Assembly: GCA_947499635.1 (NCBI GenBank)
Contig: CANMPD010000010.1
Coordinates: forward strand, 1-64,000
From: an uncultured Paracoccaceae bacterium
GTDB lineage: Bacteria > Pseudomonadota > Alphaproteobacteria > Rhodobacterales > Rhodobacteraceae
DNA length: 64,000 bases
Direction of reading: 5' to 3'
Shown here: positions 1 to 8,266 of the stretch, piece after piece
How the letters are laid out: every line of letters starts with the position of its first letter
Numbering within the stretch: the first letter of the stretch is position 1
Notes under the pieces: generated by a model
What the model saw: only the letters and a program-made list of their open reading frames with translations
What the model was told of the DNA's origin: nothing
Database searches by the model: none
Program-made: the position numbers and the translations under genes

Positions 1-56
1 ACCTGCGCCACCGCGTCGATCTTGAACTCATCTGAGTAACGAATTTACCCTGACAT
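1..56 (-). pseudogene. 5' end of IS3-family transposase OrfA, possibly broken by a stop codon
   Basis: The ATG at 56-54 is well placed behind AAAGGA, but the frame reads M-S-G-stop (TAA at 47-45). It then continues I-R-Y-S-D-E-F-K-I-D-A-V-A-Q off the window. Related OrfA proteins usually begin MSGKRYSDEFK or similar, so a nonsense change or small indel near codon 4 is likely. Alternatively translation starts at the ATT at 44-42, a non-standard start that some IS3 relatives use for OrfB. With only 15 codons visible the state of the gene cannot be settled. Confidence 0.45.
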
Positions 57-118
57 TTGCGTCATCCTTTGCTTCCAGAATTACCAAGCAAAGCGTCTAC
101 AAATCTAGGGGCACCTCA
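1..118 (-). mobile_element. Terminal part of an IS3-like insertion sequence, cut by the window edge
   Basis: Read on the minus strand, the segment starts with TGAGGTGCCCC at position 118, which looks like an IS3-family terminal inverted repeat. An AAAGGA ribosome-binding site and the first codons of an OrfA-type transposase follow (positions 41 to 1 encode RYSDEFKIDAVAQ). That sequence is characteristic of the helix-turn-helix OrfA of IS3-family elements. The rest of the element lies outside the window. The insertion point is about 28 bp behind the fliL stop codon, so it does not break a visible gene but separates this operon from whatever followed it. The family call comes from recognising the OrfA start; the other end and the target duplication cannot be seen. 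Confidence 0.7.
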
Positions 119-145
119 GAGTTCTTTTTTCAATTATTTTCAATG

Positions 146-655
146 TTATACGTCTTGTCGTGTGACTTCTAAGATCAATACATCGATGAGATCGCCACCT
201 AAATAACGTTTGCCTTCTTCACGTAACGATGCGCGCAAGGGATCCATTATTTCAGACCGTGTAAAGGCTCCTCTGAACCCTCCCATATTGGCATGATCAA
301 ACAAAACCTGTAAAAACGCATCTCGTAATTTTGGCTCGAAGTTATGTACACGAGCAGTCATCCCTGGCTTAGCTTCTAAGGTTAAAGACATCACAACCAA
401 AGCACTTAACTGATCTCGTTCGACAACAGGAATGACGAACTGGTTCGCAATCTTAATAAAATCATTTGGTACAGCTTCTTCGTCAATAGAAACTTCTTCT
501 TCCTCGACGTGTTCACCATGGTCCTCGCTACCCTCAGCATGCTCACCCTCAGCCATTTCCGGCTCTTCAGGCGCCGGAGCAAGCATAATCCCCGCCCCGA
601 TACCACCGCCAAGACCCACGATTAGAAAGATAACTGGAAGTAATTTTGACAGCAT
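146..655 (-). CDS. fliL: Flagellar basal body-associated protein FliL
   Basis: FliL is a single-pass inner-membrane protein that surrounds the stator units and supports torque generation. The 169-residue protein has an N-terminal transmembrane helix (about residues 5-27, rich in Gly and Ile). A very acidic, His-containing linker follows (about 29-60), then a periplasmic FliL domain ending in VLILEVTRQDV, as is usual for the family. It is the last visible gene of the minus-strand flagellar operon, 10 bp behind flgH. An IS3-like end lies directly downstream, so any further co-transcribed gene has been separated. Length and architecture are normal. Confidence 0.9.
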   Translation of the reverse strand: MLSKLLPVIFLIVGLGGGIGAGIMLAPAPEEPEMAEGEHAEGSEDHGEHVEEEEVSIDEEAVPNDFIKIANQFVIPVVERDQLSALVVMSLTLEAKPGMTARVHNFEPKLRDAFLQVLFDHANMGGFRGAFTRSEIMDPLRASLREEGKRYLGGDLIDVLILEVTRQDV

Positions 656-665
656 TACATTTACC

Positions 666-1403
666 TCAGAAGGGAAGGATCACATCAAGAATTTGCTGCC
701 CGTAACGTGGCTGTTGCATATCCGTGATTTGACCGCGACCGCCATAAGACACCCGCGCAGAGGCGATCTTGTCATACGTGATTTCGTTTTGACGACTAAT
801 ATCATCAGGACGTACATAACCCGTTACCAAAAGCTCTCGCAGTTCGAAATTTACACGAATTTCTTGCGAGCCGCTGATCGCCAGTACGCCATTTGGTAAA
901 ACATCAACAACAGTCGCCGCAACACGTAGCTCAAGCTGCTCAGACCGGCTCACTGAACCACTTCCAGCCGAAGAAGATGATCCACCCAATTCGACAGCCT
1001 CGGCACTGGTTGCACCCTCAGCCAACTGTTCATCCAACCGCTGCGGAAGTCCAAAAAGTTGAGGTATCGCCAAGCTTTCCGACGAACTGCGCGAACGGTC
1101 TGTATCGTTAGAAATCGAAGCTTCTTCGTCAATTTCGATCACAACGGTCAGAATATCACCTTTTTCATTCGCACGACGATCGCCCAACAATGACTGTCTT
1201 GAACCACTCCAAAGAGAAGCATTATCAACCGCACGTTGGTTTTGCGTCGCCAGCGGCAAGCCCTGATAAAGCATGGCAACATGTTCTTGGGTTTCATTCG
1301 CTGGTGTAAAAGCAGGTTCTTGCCCAATATGCTCAAGACGAGAACAACCCGCTAACACTCCCAAGCTCAGGACTGTAAATTTCGCCGCAAAGTTCGGTTT
1401 CAT
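666..1403 (-). CDS. flgH: Flagellar L-ring protein FlgH
   Basis: FlgH is an outer-membrane lipoprotein that forms the L-ring around the distal rod. The 245-residue protein starts with a type II signal peptide with lipobox LAGC (Cys at about residue 20). It contains the family's stretch SLWSGSRQSLLGDRRANEKGD and the conserved segments for ring assembly, ending QQILDVILPF. Its ATG overlaps the flgA stop by one base (TAATG), which points to translational coupling. FlgA upstream is the chaperone for the neighbouring P-ring. No P-ring gene (flgI) is visible here; it presumably lay further along the operon or elsewhere. Confidence 0.93.
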   Translation of the reverse strand: MKPNFAAKFTVLSLGVLAGCSRLEHIGQEPAFTPANETQEHVAMLYQGLPLATQNQRAVDNASLWSGSRQSLLGDRRANEKGDILTVVIEIDEEASISNDTDRSRSSSESLAIPQLFGLPQRLDEQLAEGATSAEAVELGGSSSSAGSGSVSRSEQLELRVAATVVDVLPNGVLAISGSQEIRVNFELRELLVTGYVRPDDISRQNEITYDKIASARVSYGGRGQITDMQQPRYGQQILDVILPF

Positions 1404-1819
1404 TAGTATACCTCTATTATTCCGTCTGCATTCACGCGACCTGTGATTGTTGTTCGAGACGATAAATTCATTACGCGTATAAAATCTCCCTCAGCCCCAC
1501 GGCCGAGCGAACGCCCTTCTGTAGCGATGAGTAAAACACCATCGCGAAAAATCAGCTTCACCAAATCATTACGTTCAACCAGCGCTGGTGGCCCGATGTC
1601 AGCGGGATGAATAGGACGACCTGCATAAAGCGCGACACGCGCCTCCTGCCCGACGATCTCACGCGGAAGTGTTACGGCACCGACGGCATCCATATTTTTG
1701 AATACCAAATCCTCAGCACTGATGACTTCTTTTGGTCGGATCGTACGGACAGGTACAATGACCTCGGCCCATGCCGTTTGCGCGATCAAGGAAATGAGAA
1801 CGGCGAACAAAATTTTCAT
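1403..1819 (-). CDS. flgA: Flagellar basal body P-ring formation protein FlgA
   Basis: FlgA is a periplasmic chaperone needed for P-ring assembly. The 138-residue protein has a Sec signal peptide (MKILFAVLISLIAQTAWA) and a short SAF/ChapFlgA domain. Typical segments are EVISAEDLVF, GQEARVALYAGRPIHPADIG and the C-terminal VNADGIIEVY. It is the short form common in Rhodobacterales. The gene lies 1 bp after flgG and overlaps flgH by one base. Function is assigned from family features and position between flgG and flgH. Confidence 0.9.
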   Translation of the reverse strand: MKILFAVLISLIAQTAWAEVIVPVRTIRPKEVISAEDLVFKNMDAVGAVTLPREIVGQEARVALYAGRPIHPADIGPPALVERNDLVKLIFRDGVLLIATEGRSLGRGAEGDFIRVMNLSSRTTITGRVNADGIIEVY

Positions 1820-1820
1820 G

Positions 1821-2606
1821 CTATCGAACCTGAGTCGTGGCTGACATCATCTCGTCGACAGCTGACAGAACTTTGGCATTCATCTCATAGCCACGCTGCG
1901 CTTCGATAAGCTCGGTTACCTCAGTCACCGCATCTACGGAACTGTCCTCGAGATACCCTTGAAGCAACGTACCCATACCGTCTTCACCTGGTTCAGTTAC
2001 AACAGGGTCACCAGACGCCTCAGTCTGTTTGAACAAGTTAGACCCAATCGCCTCAAGACCTTTAGGATTTGCGAAACCCGACATGGTAAGTTGCCCAAGC
2101 AATTGCGCATCAATTTCATCATCGAAATAGGCGTACACCTCACCCGATGAATTAATGGAAATGTTGACTGCGTCTTCAGGGACAGTGATTTCCGGCGCAA
2201 CGGCCAGACCGTCACTCGTTACGATCAACCCTTCTGCATCACGTTTGAAAGAGCCATCTCGTGTATAACCGCTTTCACCTGATGGTAATGTAACTTCGAA
2301 ATACCCATTTCCCTGAATTGCGACGTCTAGGTCATTCCCCGTTTGGGACAGTGATCCCTGTTTAAGGTAGACTGAAACTGCAGCTGTACGCACGCCCAAA
2401 CCAACCTGCACACCAGTCGGCAAAACAGTTCCGTCAGAGGCATTCACCGTCCCTGCGCGCGATACTTGCTGATAATGCAAATCTGCGAATTCTGCACGAC
2501 GCGCGTTATAACCCGTGGTGTTCATATTCGCGAGGTTGTTCGAAATCGTTTCAACACGCAGCTGCTGTGCGCTCATGCCTGTGGCAGCAATTTTCAATGC
2601 ACGCAT
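1821..2606 (-). CDS. flgG: Flagellar distal rod protein FlgG
   Basis: FlgG forms the distal rod of the flagellum. The 261-residue protein begins MRALKIAATGMSAQQLRVE followed by the rod signature SNNLANMNTTGYNARRAEF. It has the flagellar hook/basal-body domain in the middle and the C-terminal motif VTEVTELIEAQRGYEMNAKV seen in rod and hook proteins. Length matches the family. It follows flgF by 12 bp with an AAGGAGATAT ribosome-binding site before the ATG, and precedes flgA by one base. Confidence 0.95.
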   Translation of the reverse strand: MRALKIAATGMSAQQLRVETISNNLANMNTTGYNARRAEFADLHYQQVSRAGTVNASDGTVLPTGVQVGLGVRTAAVSVYLKQGSLSQTGNDLDVAIQGNGYFEVTLPSGESGYTRDGSFKRDAEGLIVTSDGLAVAPEITVPEDAVNISINSSGEVYAYFDDEIDAQLLGQLTMSGFANPKGLEAIGSNLFKQTEASGDPVVTEPGEDGMGTLLQGYLEDSSVDAVTEVTELIEAQRGYEMNAKVLSAVDEMMSATTQVR

Positions 2607-2618
2607 GTGAATATCTCC

Positions 2619-3335
2619 TTATTTTGTAAGATTTTCGATGGCGCTACGAATGCGCTCATCTTCAGACGTGAGAAAGCTTTGGCCCATTTCATATGCGCGT
2701 TGAATTTCGATCATCCGCGACATCTGATGAATAGCATTGACGTTAGAACCTTCTAAAAAACCCTGCAGAACCTGCGCGGTTTCAGCTGGCTCGATATCAC
2801 CATCCTCAACACGGAACATCACCCCGTCTTCGCGTACGATCTGCGCACCTTCGGTAGGTTTAAAAACACCGATTTGCCCAAGTTGACGACCATCTGCACT
2901 ATAGGTTCCGTCCGAACCAATAGACACACTCTCAACACCTGCTGGAATAAAAACTGGCGCCTGCCCATTATCCAAAACACGGTTTCCATCCGCATTCACA
3001 AGCTCGCCCTCCGCATTCGGAGAAAAATGACCTGCTCGTGTAAGACGATTTCCAGCCGGAGTTTCCAGCATAAAAAAGCCTTCTCCTTCGATCGCCATAT
3101 CAAAGGGCCCATTCGTCTGGTTCAAATTGCCCTGTTCAAGGGACGTATTGCGGATATTCCCACGCCCCATTGAGAGAGATTCCTGCCCTGGCGCAGATTT
3201 TACATATTCAGAAAAAATCAGTCCTTCGGACCGAAACCCCGTCGTAGCAGAGTTGGCAATATTGTTTGCAACAACTTGCATTTCATTCATCAAACCAGAC
3301 TGGCGAGAAAGTGCAGAATAAGCAGAAGTTCCCAT
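2619..3335 (-). CDS. flgF: Flagellar proximal rod protein FlgF
   Basis: FlgF is a component of the proximal rod. The 238-residue protein starts MGTSAYSALSRQSGLMNEM and carries the rod signature NNIANSATTGFRSEGLIFSEY near the N-terminus. The C-terminal coiled-coil motif is VNAIHQMSRMIEIQRAYEMGQ. It is close in sequence to FlgG but lacks its longer insert, which is the usual distinction. Its start codon touches the end of fliQ (shared base at 3335), so the rod gene series continues directly from an export gene. Confidence 0.92.
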   Translation of the reverse strand: MGTSAYSALSRQSGLMNEMQVVANNIANSATTGFRSEGLIFSEYVKSAPGQESLSMGRGNIRNTSLEQGNLNQTNGPFDMAIEGEGFFMLETPAGNRLTRAGHFSPNAEGELVNADGNRVLDNGQAPVFIPAGVESVSIGSDGTYSADGRQLGQIGVFKPTEGAQIVREDGVMFRVEDGDIEPAETAQVLQGFLEGSNVNAIHQMSRMIEIQRAYEMGQSFLTSEDERIRSAIENLTK

Positions 3336-3607
3336 CAGTAACTCCCTTGTATAAGAGGAATAAGCGTATGCGTGAAGAACGTGACCAAAGTTTGTGTCAT
3401 CGTCGCCATCGTGAACCAGAGAACTCCTAAGGCGCAGGCCAGCTTGGGGACAAACGTTAGGGTCATCTCTTGAATTGAAGTCAAAGCCTGAAGCAATCCA
3501 ATGACAACCCCAACGATCAACGCCGCCGCCAGCATCGGCAACGACATCGATGTCGCAGCCAATATTCCTTGCCGTAACGTGTCAAAAAAGAGGCCTTCAG
3601 TCATCAT
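3335..3607 (-). CDS. fliQ: Flagellar export apparatus protein FliQ
   Basis: FliQ is a small inner-membrane part of the type III export gate (FliP5FliQ4FliR1). The 90-residue protein contains two hydrophobic helices (about 20-38 and 52-76). The conserved loop between them reads IGLLQALTSIQEMTLTFVPK, as in nearly all FliQ proteins. It sits between fliE and flgF, 4 bp after fliE. Placing one export-gate gene among rod genes is common in alphaproteobacteria. Two ATG codons open the frame; the second is equally possible. Confidence 0.93.
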   Translation of the reverse strand: MMTEGLFFDTLRQGILAATSMSLPMLAAALIVGVVIGLLQALTSIQEMTLTFVPKLACALGVLWFTMATMTQTLVTFFTHTLIPLIQGSY

Positions 3608-3611
3608 TGCA

Positions 3612-3911
3612 TTAAACCGGCATATTCAAGATTTCTTGATAGGCTTCGACGACTTTATTACGCACGGTTACCGCTGTCTCGACAGCCAATTCAGTCTGTG
3701 CAAGCGCCTGTACCAATGCATGCGGATCTGCGTCACCTGTCATTGCTTGAACCGATGCAATCTCACTTGTTTCAAGCGTGTTCGTAAACTGCTCAAAACT
3801 ATTTTGAAGCTGCTCCCCCGGAGAGGCAGGCGTATAGGTTGGGTCAATTTGCGTTGCAGGGCGTGCTGCTGCATATCCGCTTGCTGCGGATGAGATAGAG
3901 CGAATATCCAT
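3612..3911 (-). CDS. fliE: Flagellar hook-basal body complex protein FliE
   Basis: FliE joins the MS ring to the proximal rod and is among the first substrates of the export gate. The 99-residue protein has a variable N-terminal half and the diagnostic C-terminal stretch QALAQTELAVETAVTVRNK followed by VVEAYQEILNMPV. Length is normal. It lies 30 bp behind flgC and 4 bp before fliQ in the same operon. Confidence 0.92.
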   Translation of the reverse strand: MDIRSISSAASGYAAARPATQIDPTYTPASPGEQLQNSFEQFTNTLETSEIASVQAMTGDADPHALVQALAQTELAVETAVTVRNKVVEAYQEILNMPV

Positions 3912-3941
3912 TCTGGATCTCCATTGCTGCTCGTTTATGTT

Positions 3942-4334
3942 TTAACGCTTAAGAAGGTCCATCAAAGACGAAGACATTTGCTTCGTTTGTTCGAACATCT
4001 TTAGGTTGGCGTCATAGCTGCGCTGCGCTTCGCGCGCGTCAGCGATTTCGATCATAAGATCGACATTTGACCCCTCATAATGACCGGTTTCATCGGCCAT
4101 TGGGTGGTTGGGATCAAAAATTTCTTCCAATTCGCTTCGGTCCAATTGGACCTTTCCGACACGCACCTGACTGACATCACTTTGCATGTCGCGCACCGCT
4201 TGGAATGAAACCGTTTTACGGTGATATCCAGGGGTATCCGCGTTGGAAATATTTTCAGACAAGTGAACCAATCGCTCGGCTTGGGCTCTAAGGCCACTTG
4301 CTGTTACAGAGAGTGCTTTGCCAAATTCGCTCAT
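3942..4334 (-). CDS. flgC: Flagellar proximal rod protein FlgC
   Basis: FlgC is a proximal rod protein. The 130-residue product carries the rod signature SENISNADTPGYHRKTVSFQ at about residues 27-46. The C-terminal helix has the motif DLMIEIADAREAQRSYDANL, shared by the rod/hook family. Length fits FlgC (about 130-140). The gene follows flgB after a 16-bp gap with an AGGAGG ribosome-binding site, and leads into fliE. Confidence 0.94.
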   Translation of the reverse strand: MSEFGKALSVTASGLRAQAERLVHLSENISNADTPGYHRKTVSFQAVRDMQSDVSQVRVGKVQLDRSELEEIFDPNHPMADETGHYEGSNVDLMIEIADAREAQRSYDANLKMFEQTKQMSSSLMDLLKR

Positions 4335-4350
4335 TTCAACCTCCTATTCG

Positions 4351-4740
4351 TTACTGACTACCGGATGCGGTGCGTAAGATGGTCATCGACGATTGGTAAA
4401 TCGCCAGTGCCCGATCATGCTGCCGCTTGGCATCAACCCCCTTCAGAATTTCTTCTTCCAGAGACACTGAGTTTCCATTTGGATCAGCATAGGTGTCATC
4501 GGTCATTACGGCCCAATCAAAGCCGTTGCCGCTTGAGCCATTTATGTGGCTTGCACGGGAGGCAACCATGTCTCCCTGTGACTCTCGCGCGGCATATACC
4601 TCGCGAAATGGTTTAATGTCCTTGGCATGATAGCCAGGGGTATTGGCGTTTGCCATATTCTCAGACACCACAGCTTGGCGTTTACCAGCGTGCGTTGCCA
4701 TTGAGTAGGCGATTTTAAAAACATTCAGTTTCTCAAACAC
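4351..4740 (-). CDS. flgB: Flagellar proximal rod protein FlgB
   Basis: FlgB is a proximal rod protein and the first gene of this minus-strand operon. I chose the GTG start at 4740 because GGGAGA lies just upstream and family members begin (M)FEKLNVFK. This gives 129 residues, against 138 for the longest frame. The rod signature is SENMANANTPGYHAKDIKPF. The C-terminal half is longer and more basic than in FlgC (EILKGVDAKRQHDRALAIYQ). The upstream region is shared with divergent fliI and contains a TTAACC half-site (4775-4780) that resembles the CtrA box of Rhodobacterales; this is only a suggestion. Confidence 0.9.
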   Translation of the reverse strand: MFEKLNVFKIAYSMATHAGKRQAVVSENMANANTPGYHAKDIKPFREVYAARESQGDMVASRASHINGSSGNGFDWAVMTDDTYADPNGNSVSLEEEILKGVDAKRQHDRALAIYQSSMTILRTASGSQ

Positions 4741-4828
4741 CGGGGCTTCTCCCTCGATCAATCTCAATCAAGGATTAACCCTGATTCCTTTAAAAAGAGT
4801 TTGCAGACTGAATGTTGGAGAATTCGAA

Positions 4829-6157
4829 ATGATTTCAGGAATAGAAGCGCTAAACCATGAACTGGCGAAAACGCAGCTATCTGCGCCGATGGGCCGCGTG
4901 ACTGGAATCGCCGGTGGCGAGATCGAAGTGTCTGGCCTACAAGAACAAGCACGCCTAGGCGATCGCTTGGTTTTACGTCGCGGTCCTAAGGACGAGTTAC
5001 ACGGTGAAGTCCTTTCACTGCGAGATGATCACATTCGTATGTTACCCGACAGTGCGCCAGATCGTGCCGCCATTGGCGATCCGGTACTGTTATATCCTGT
5101 CCCAGAATTTTCACCCAGCGATAACTGGATTGGTCGTTTGATCGACCCATTTGGGGAACCCCTTGATGGAAAGCCTATGCTTGGCGGTATAAAAGCCCGT
5201 GATATTATGGCATCCCCCCCTAAGGCTGCGCAACGTCGTGCTATGGGCGAACGTATCCCAACAGGTCTCGCTGTACTTAATACGATTCTTCCCATCGTAT
5301 CAGGACAACGTGTTGGTTTATTCGCGGGCTCCGGCGTTGGCAAATCGACGCTGATGGCTCAACTCGCCCAAAATATGAAAGCAGACGTTGTGGTTATGGC
5401 CTTAATTGGCGAACGCGGACGAGAGGTGAACCACTTTGTTAAAGAGGTTCTAGGCCCAGAAGGCATGAAACGCGCAATTGTTGTGGCTGCAACATCTGAC
5501 CAATCCGCACTGGTACGCAGACGATGTGCTTGGGCTGCAATGACGGTAGCCGAACACTTCCGTGACCAAGGTAAAAACGTCCTGTTCATGGCCGATTCTG
5601 TAACCCGTTTTGCCGAAGCACATAGAGAAATCGCTGTTGCATCAGGCGAAGCACCCGCTTTGCGCGGATATCCCCCATCTGTCACACCGCTTATTACAGG
5701 ATTATGCGAGCGCGCGGGCCCTGGAAATGATAGCCAAGGTGACATCACAGCTGTGTTCAGCGTTCTCGTAGCTGGTTCTGATATGGACGAGCCTGTCGCT
5801 GATATTTTACGCGGTGTCTTAGATGGGCATATCGTATTGAATCGTGAAATCGCAGAACGCGGACGTTTTCCCGCGATTGACGTCTCACGGTCTGTCTCGC
5901 GTAGTTTGCCTGCAGCCGCGACAAAAGAACAAAATGAGATGATCCTCGCTGTTCGAAGATTCTTAGGGTCCTACGAACAGTCCGAAGTCATGATTCGCGC
6001 GGGGCTTTATTCCGAAGGCAATGATCTTATCTTGGACCAAGCTGTGAAAATCTGGCCTGAACTAGATGCATTTTTTGGGAAATCAGATTCTGAAGGCATA
6101 AAAAGCAGCTTTAAACGCCTCATGGTACTGCTGCGCCGTGTTTCCGGAAAACGATAA
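4829..6157 (+). CDS. fliI: Flagellum-specific ATPase FliI
   Basis: FliI is the cytoplasmic hexameric ATPase of the flagellar type III export apparatus. The 442-residue protein has an N-terminal beta-barrel domain (about 1-90). A RecA-like core follows with Walker A GSGVGKST at 167-174, the family stretch MALIGERGREVNHFV, Walker B-type NVLFMADSVTRFA and the arginine-finger region. The C-terminal domain ends FKRLMVLLRRVSGKR. It is transcribed divergently from flgB. A good ribosome-binding site (TTGGAG) precedes the ATG. No fliJ or fliH gene adjoins it in this window. Confidence 0.95.
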   Translation: MISGIEALNHELAKTQLSAPMGRVTGIAGGEIEVSGLQEQARLGDRLVLRRGPKDELHGEVLSLRDDHIRMLPDSAPDRAAIGDPVLLYPVPEFSPSDNWIGRLIDPFGEPLDGKPMLGGIKARDIMASPPKAAQRRAMGERIPTGLAVLNTILPIVSGQRVGLFAGSGVGKSTLMAQLAQNMKADVVVMALIGERGREVNHFVKEVLGPEGMKRAIVVAATSDQSALVRRRCAWAAMTVAEHFRDQGKNVLFMADSVTRFAEAHREIAVASGEAPALRGYPPSVTPLITGLCERAGPGNDSQGDITAVFSVLVAGSDMDEPVADILRGVLDGHIVLNREIAERGRFPAIDVSRSVSRSLPAAATKEQNEMILAVRRFLGSYEQSEVMIRAGLYSEGNDLILDQAVKIWPELDAFFGKSDSEGIKSSFKRLMVLLRRVSGKR

Positions 6158-6479
6158 TCTACGTGATCCTAATCGCGCCACGGTATCGCGAGATAAATCG
6201 CGCCCAATTCCCCTTTGTTTGGCAGACTAGGGGGAATATCTAAAACACGCGCGAATTAACCTAACAATATACCCTCACCCATATACTTAGTAGCCCGACT
6301 TACACGCGCTGCAAACGACACTCAAAAATGCGTCCAATTTCGTCCTACTCAATCAAGGTTATTCAGGCGATATGAACGGCGGTTTTGCGCTGATGCACTG
6401 GTTGAGTTTCATATATAGACCTCTTATGTCTTATCTTCACAGTCAGGCAATCGCCCTAACGCAGAACGAGGACAATTGC
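6158..6479 (+). other. Gene-free stretch between fliI and rnd
   Basis: These 322 bp hold no convincing gene. Near the fliI side there is an imperfect inverted repeat (ATTCCCC at 6207-6213 with GGGGAAT at 6231-6237) that could form a hairpin. No T-run follows it, so it is at best a weak terminator. The rest is likely the 5' region of rnd. A longer open frame runs through from 6372, but it lacks a ribosome-binding site and extends the protein beyond family length. Confidence 0.5.
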
Positions 6480-7094
6480 GTGACTATTTACGTATATCAA
6501 AACGATCTACCCAATGATCTAGACCTTGGGAATTCTGTGGCAATTGACTGTGAAACCATGGGGTTAAAACCACAGCGTGATCGCCTATGTCTCGTTCAAC
6601 TATCGGCAGGCGATGATAATGCACATCTTGTACAAATCTCCCAGAACCAAACCTCCGCACCAAATCTTGAGCGTATTTTATCTGCACCTCAGATCCTAAA
6701 GATCTTTCATTTCGGGCGATTTGACATCGCGGCGCTTTACAACACCTTCGGCACCCTCGCGACATCTGTTTATTGCACAAAAATCGCCAGCCGCCTCGTG
6801 CGAACATATACTGACCGACACGGTCTAAAGAACCTTACCCAAGAATTATTGGGGATCGATATATCAAAACAACAACAGATGAGTGATTGGGGATCGGAAG
6901 AATTAACCAAAGCACAAATGGAGTATGCTGCTTCTGACGTGTTATACTTACATCGTTTACGTGCCGAACTAGATACACGTCTTACGCGGGAAAACCGTCG
7001 AGATCTGGCACAATCCTGCTTTGACTTTCTTCCAACACGTGCGAGGTTAGATCTACTTGGGTGGTCGGATACTGACATTTTTGCGCATTCTTGA
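6480..7094 (+). CDS. rnd: Ribonuclease D (DEDDy 3'-5' exonuclease)
   Basis: This is a DEDD-type 3'-5' exoribonuclease expected to trim structured RNAs such as tRNA precursors. The GTG at 6480 with GAGGA upstream gives 204 residues starting VTIYVYQNDLP. Motif I is AIDCETMGL, motif II is ILKIFHFGRFDIAALY, and motif III with the Tyr is QMEYAASDVLYLHRL. The C-terminal HRDC domain of E. coli RNase D is absent, as in the short alphaproteobacterial form. It stands before lptC, a conserved arrangement in this group. Confidence 0.87.
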   Translation: MTIYVYQNDLPNDLDLGNSVAIDCETMGLKPQRDRLCLVQLSAGDDNAHLVQISQNQTSAPNLERILSAPQILKIFHFGRFDIAALYNTFGTLATSVYCTKIASRLVRTYTDRHGLKNLTQELLGIDISKQQQMSDWGSEELTKAQMEYAASDVLYLHRLRAELDTRLTRENRRDLAQSCFDFLPTRARLDLLGWSDTDIFAHS

Positions 7095-7168
7095 TATGAA
7101 GACGATGACGCATATGGAATTTAATATCCTTCGCACTCCTTCATTGCGCTTCGAGGCATAGAGGCTAA

Positions 7169-7768
7169 ATGGATCTGTATTCAAAGATTGTTGCTTACCT
7201 GAAAGTGCTTCTACCTATTGCTGCGCTCGCATTGTTGTCGACGCTATTTCTGATATCGGATCGTATTCAACAAGCACCACAAATTCCATTTGGCCCTCGA
7301 GAAATCGAACGTAGAATTGCAGGTCAACAAGTCACCGCACCGTATTTTGCGGGCACCACCAAAGCTGGCCATTCAATTATGGTTGCCGCGGGGCGCGCGC
7401 TTAAGGAAACAGAAACACAATCTACCACCACCGAAGGATTAGAGGCCGAGATCATTCTCGCAAACGGACAACGCATCACCATGCTGGCCGAAAGCGGAAC
7501 AATAAAGCCTTCTCAAAATATCGCTGTTTTAAATGGAGATATACGGCTGAGTACGTCGGACAACATGCAATTGCTAACCAACCAACTGGAAGCCTCACTT
7601 GATCACTTAAATATCTTTGCCCCGACTAAAGTGCGTGGAAATGGTAATTTCGGCCAAATCACTGCAGGTATGATGCGAATTTTACCTGAAACGAATACGA
7701 ATTCTGCTCAAATCCTGTTCACCAATGGCGTTCGAGTGTTATACGGCCCTAGCAAGGAAGAAAGATAA
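7169..7768 (+). CDS. lptC: LPS export ABC transporter periplasmic protein LptC
   Basis: LptC is anchored in the inner membrane and passes LPS from the LptB2FG extractor to LptA. The 199-residue protein has one N-terminal transmembrane helix (about residues 13-30), then a periplasmic domain with repeated beta-strand segments typical of the OstA/LptC fold. Sequence identity in this family is low, so the call rests on architecture and on the order lptC-lptA-lptB, with 3 bp to lptA. Confidence 0.85.
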   Translation: MDLYSKIVAYLKVLLPIAALALLSTLFLISDRIQQAPQIPFGPREIERRIAGQQVTAPYFAGTTKAGHSIMVAAGRALKETETQSTTTEGLEAEIILANGQRITMLAESGTIKPSQNIAVLNGDIRLSTSDNMQLLTNQLEASLDHLNIFAPTKVRGNGNFGQITAGMMRILPETNTNSAQILFTNGVRVLYGPSKEER

Positions 7769-7771
7769 GCT

Positions 7772-8266
7772 GTGCGATATATACTTGGTACGATCATGGG
7801 TGGACTGTTGTGCATCGCCCCTGCACTGGCATTTGCACAGTCGGCGGCATTGGGATTTGGACAAAGTTCTACGAGCTCGTCAGAACCAATTGAGATGACA
7901 TCTCAAACTTTGGAAGTTAGCCAAACTGATGGATCGGCATTGTTCATCGGCGATGTACTGATCATCCAAGGTGATTTGCGATTAAACGCTGATCGTGTTC
8001 GCCTGATAAATAAATCCGTGGGCACAGGCATCAAACGCCTAGAAGCGACTGGGAATGTTACCCTTGTGAGTGGGCCCGATGCTGCCCAAGCCCAGAGTGC
8101 GACGTATACGATTGACAGTAATACAATCGTGATGACCGGAAACGTGCTGGTCGCGCAGGGGCCAACGACGTTATCATCTGATCAAATGACCATCGATATC
8201 GAAACTGGTAAAGCGAGCTTGTCCGGCAATGTGCGCACCATTTTAAGTAACGGTATCGATGAATGA
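7772..8266 (+). CDS. lptA: LPS transport periplasmic protein LptA
   Basis: LptA forms the periplasmic bridge that carries LPS to the outer membrane. The 164-residue protein starts at GTG and has a Sec signal peptide ending about ALAFAQ. The OstA-like beta-jellyroll follows, with [20 protein letters not shown] and repeated GDVLI/GNVTL/GNVLV/GNVRT strands. Its end overlaps the lptB start by 4 bp (ATGA), indicating coupled translation. Confidence 0.88.
   Translation: MRYILGTIMGGLLCIAPALAFAQSAALGFGQSSTSSSEPIEMTSQTLEVSQTDGSALFIGDVLIIQGDLRLNADRVRLINKSVGTGIKRLEATGNVTLVSGPDAAQAQSATYTIDSNTIVMTGNVLVAQGPTTLSSDQMTIDIETGKASLSGNVRTILSNGIDE

Noticed and set aside
6372-6479. N-terminal extension of ribonuclease D
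   Set aside because: No ribosome-binding site at 6372; the GTG at 6480 has GAGGA upstream and gives the normal 204-residue length.
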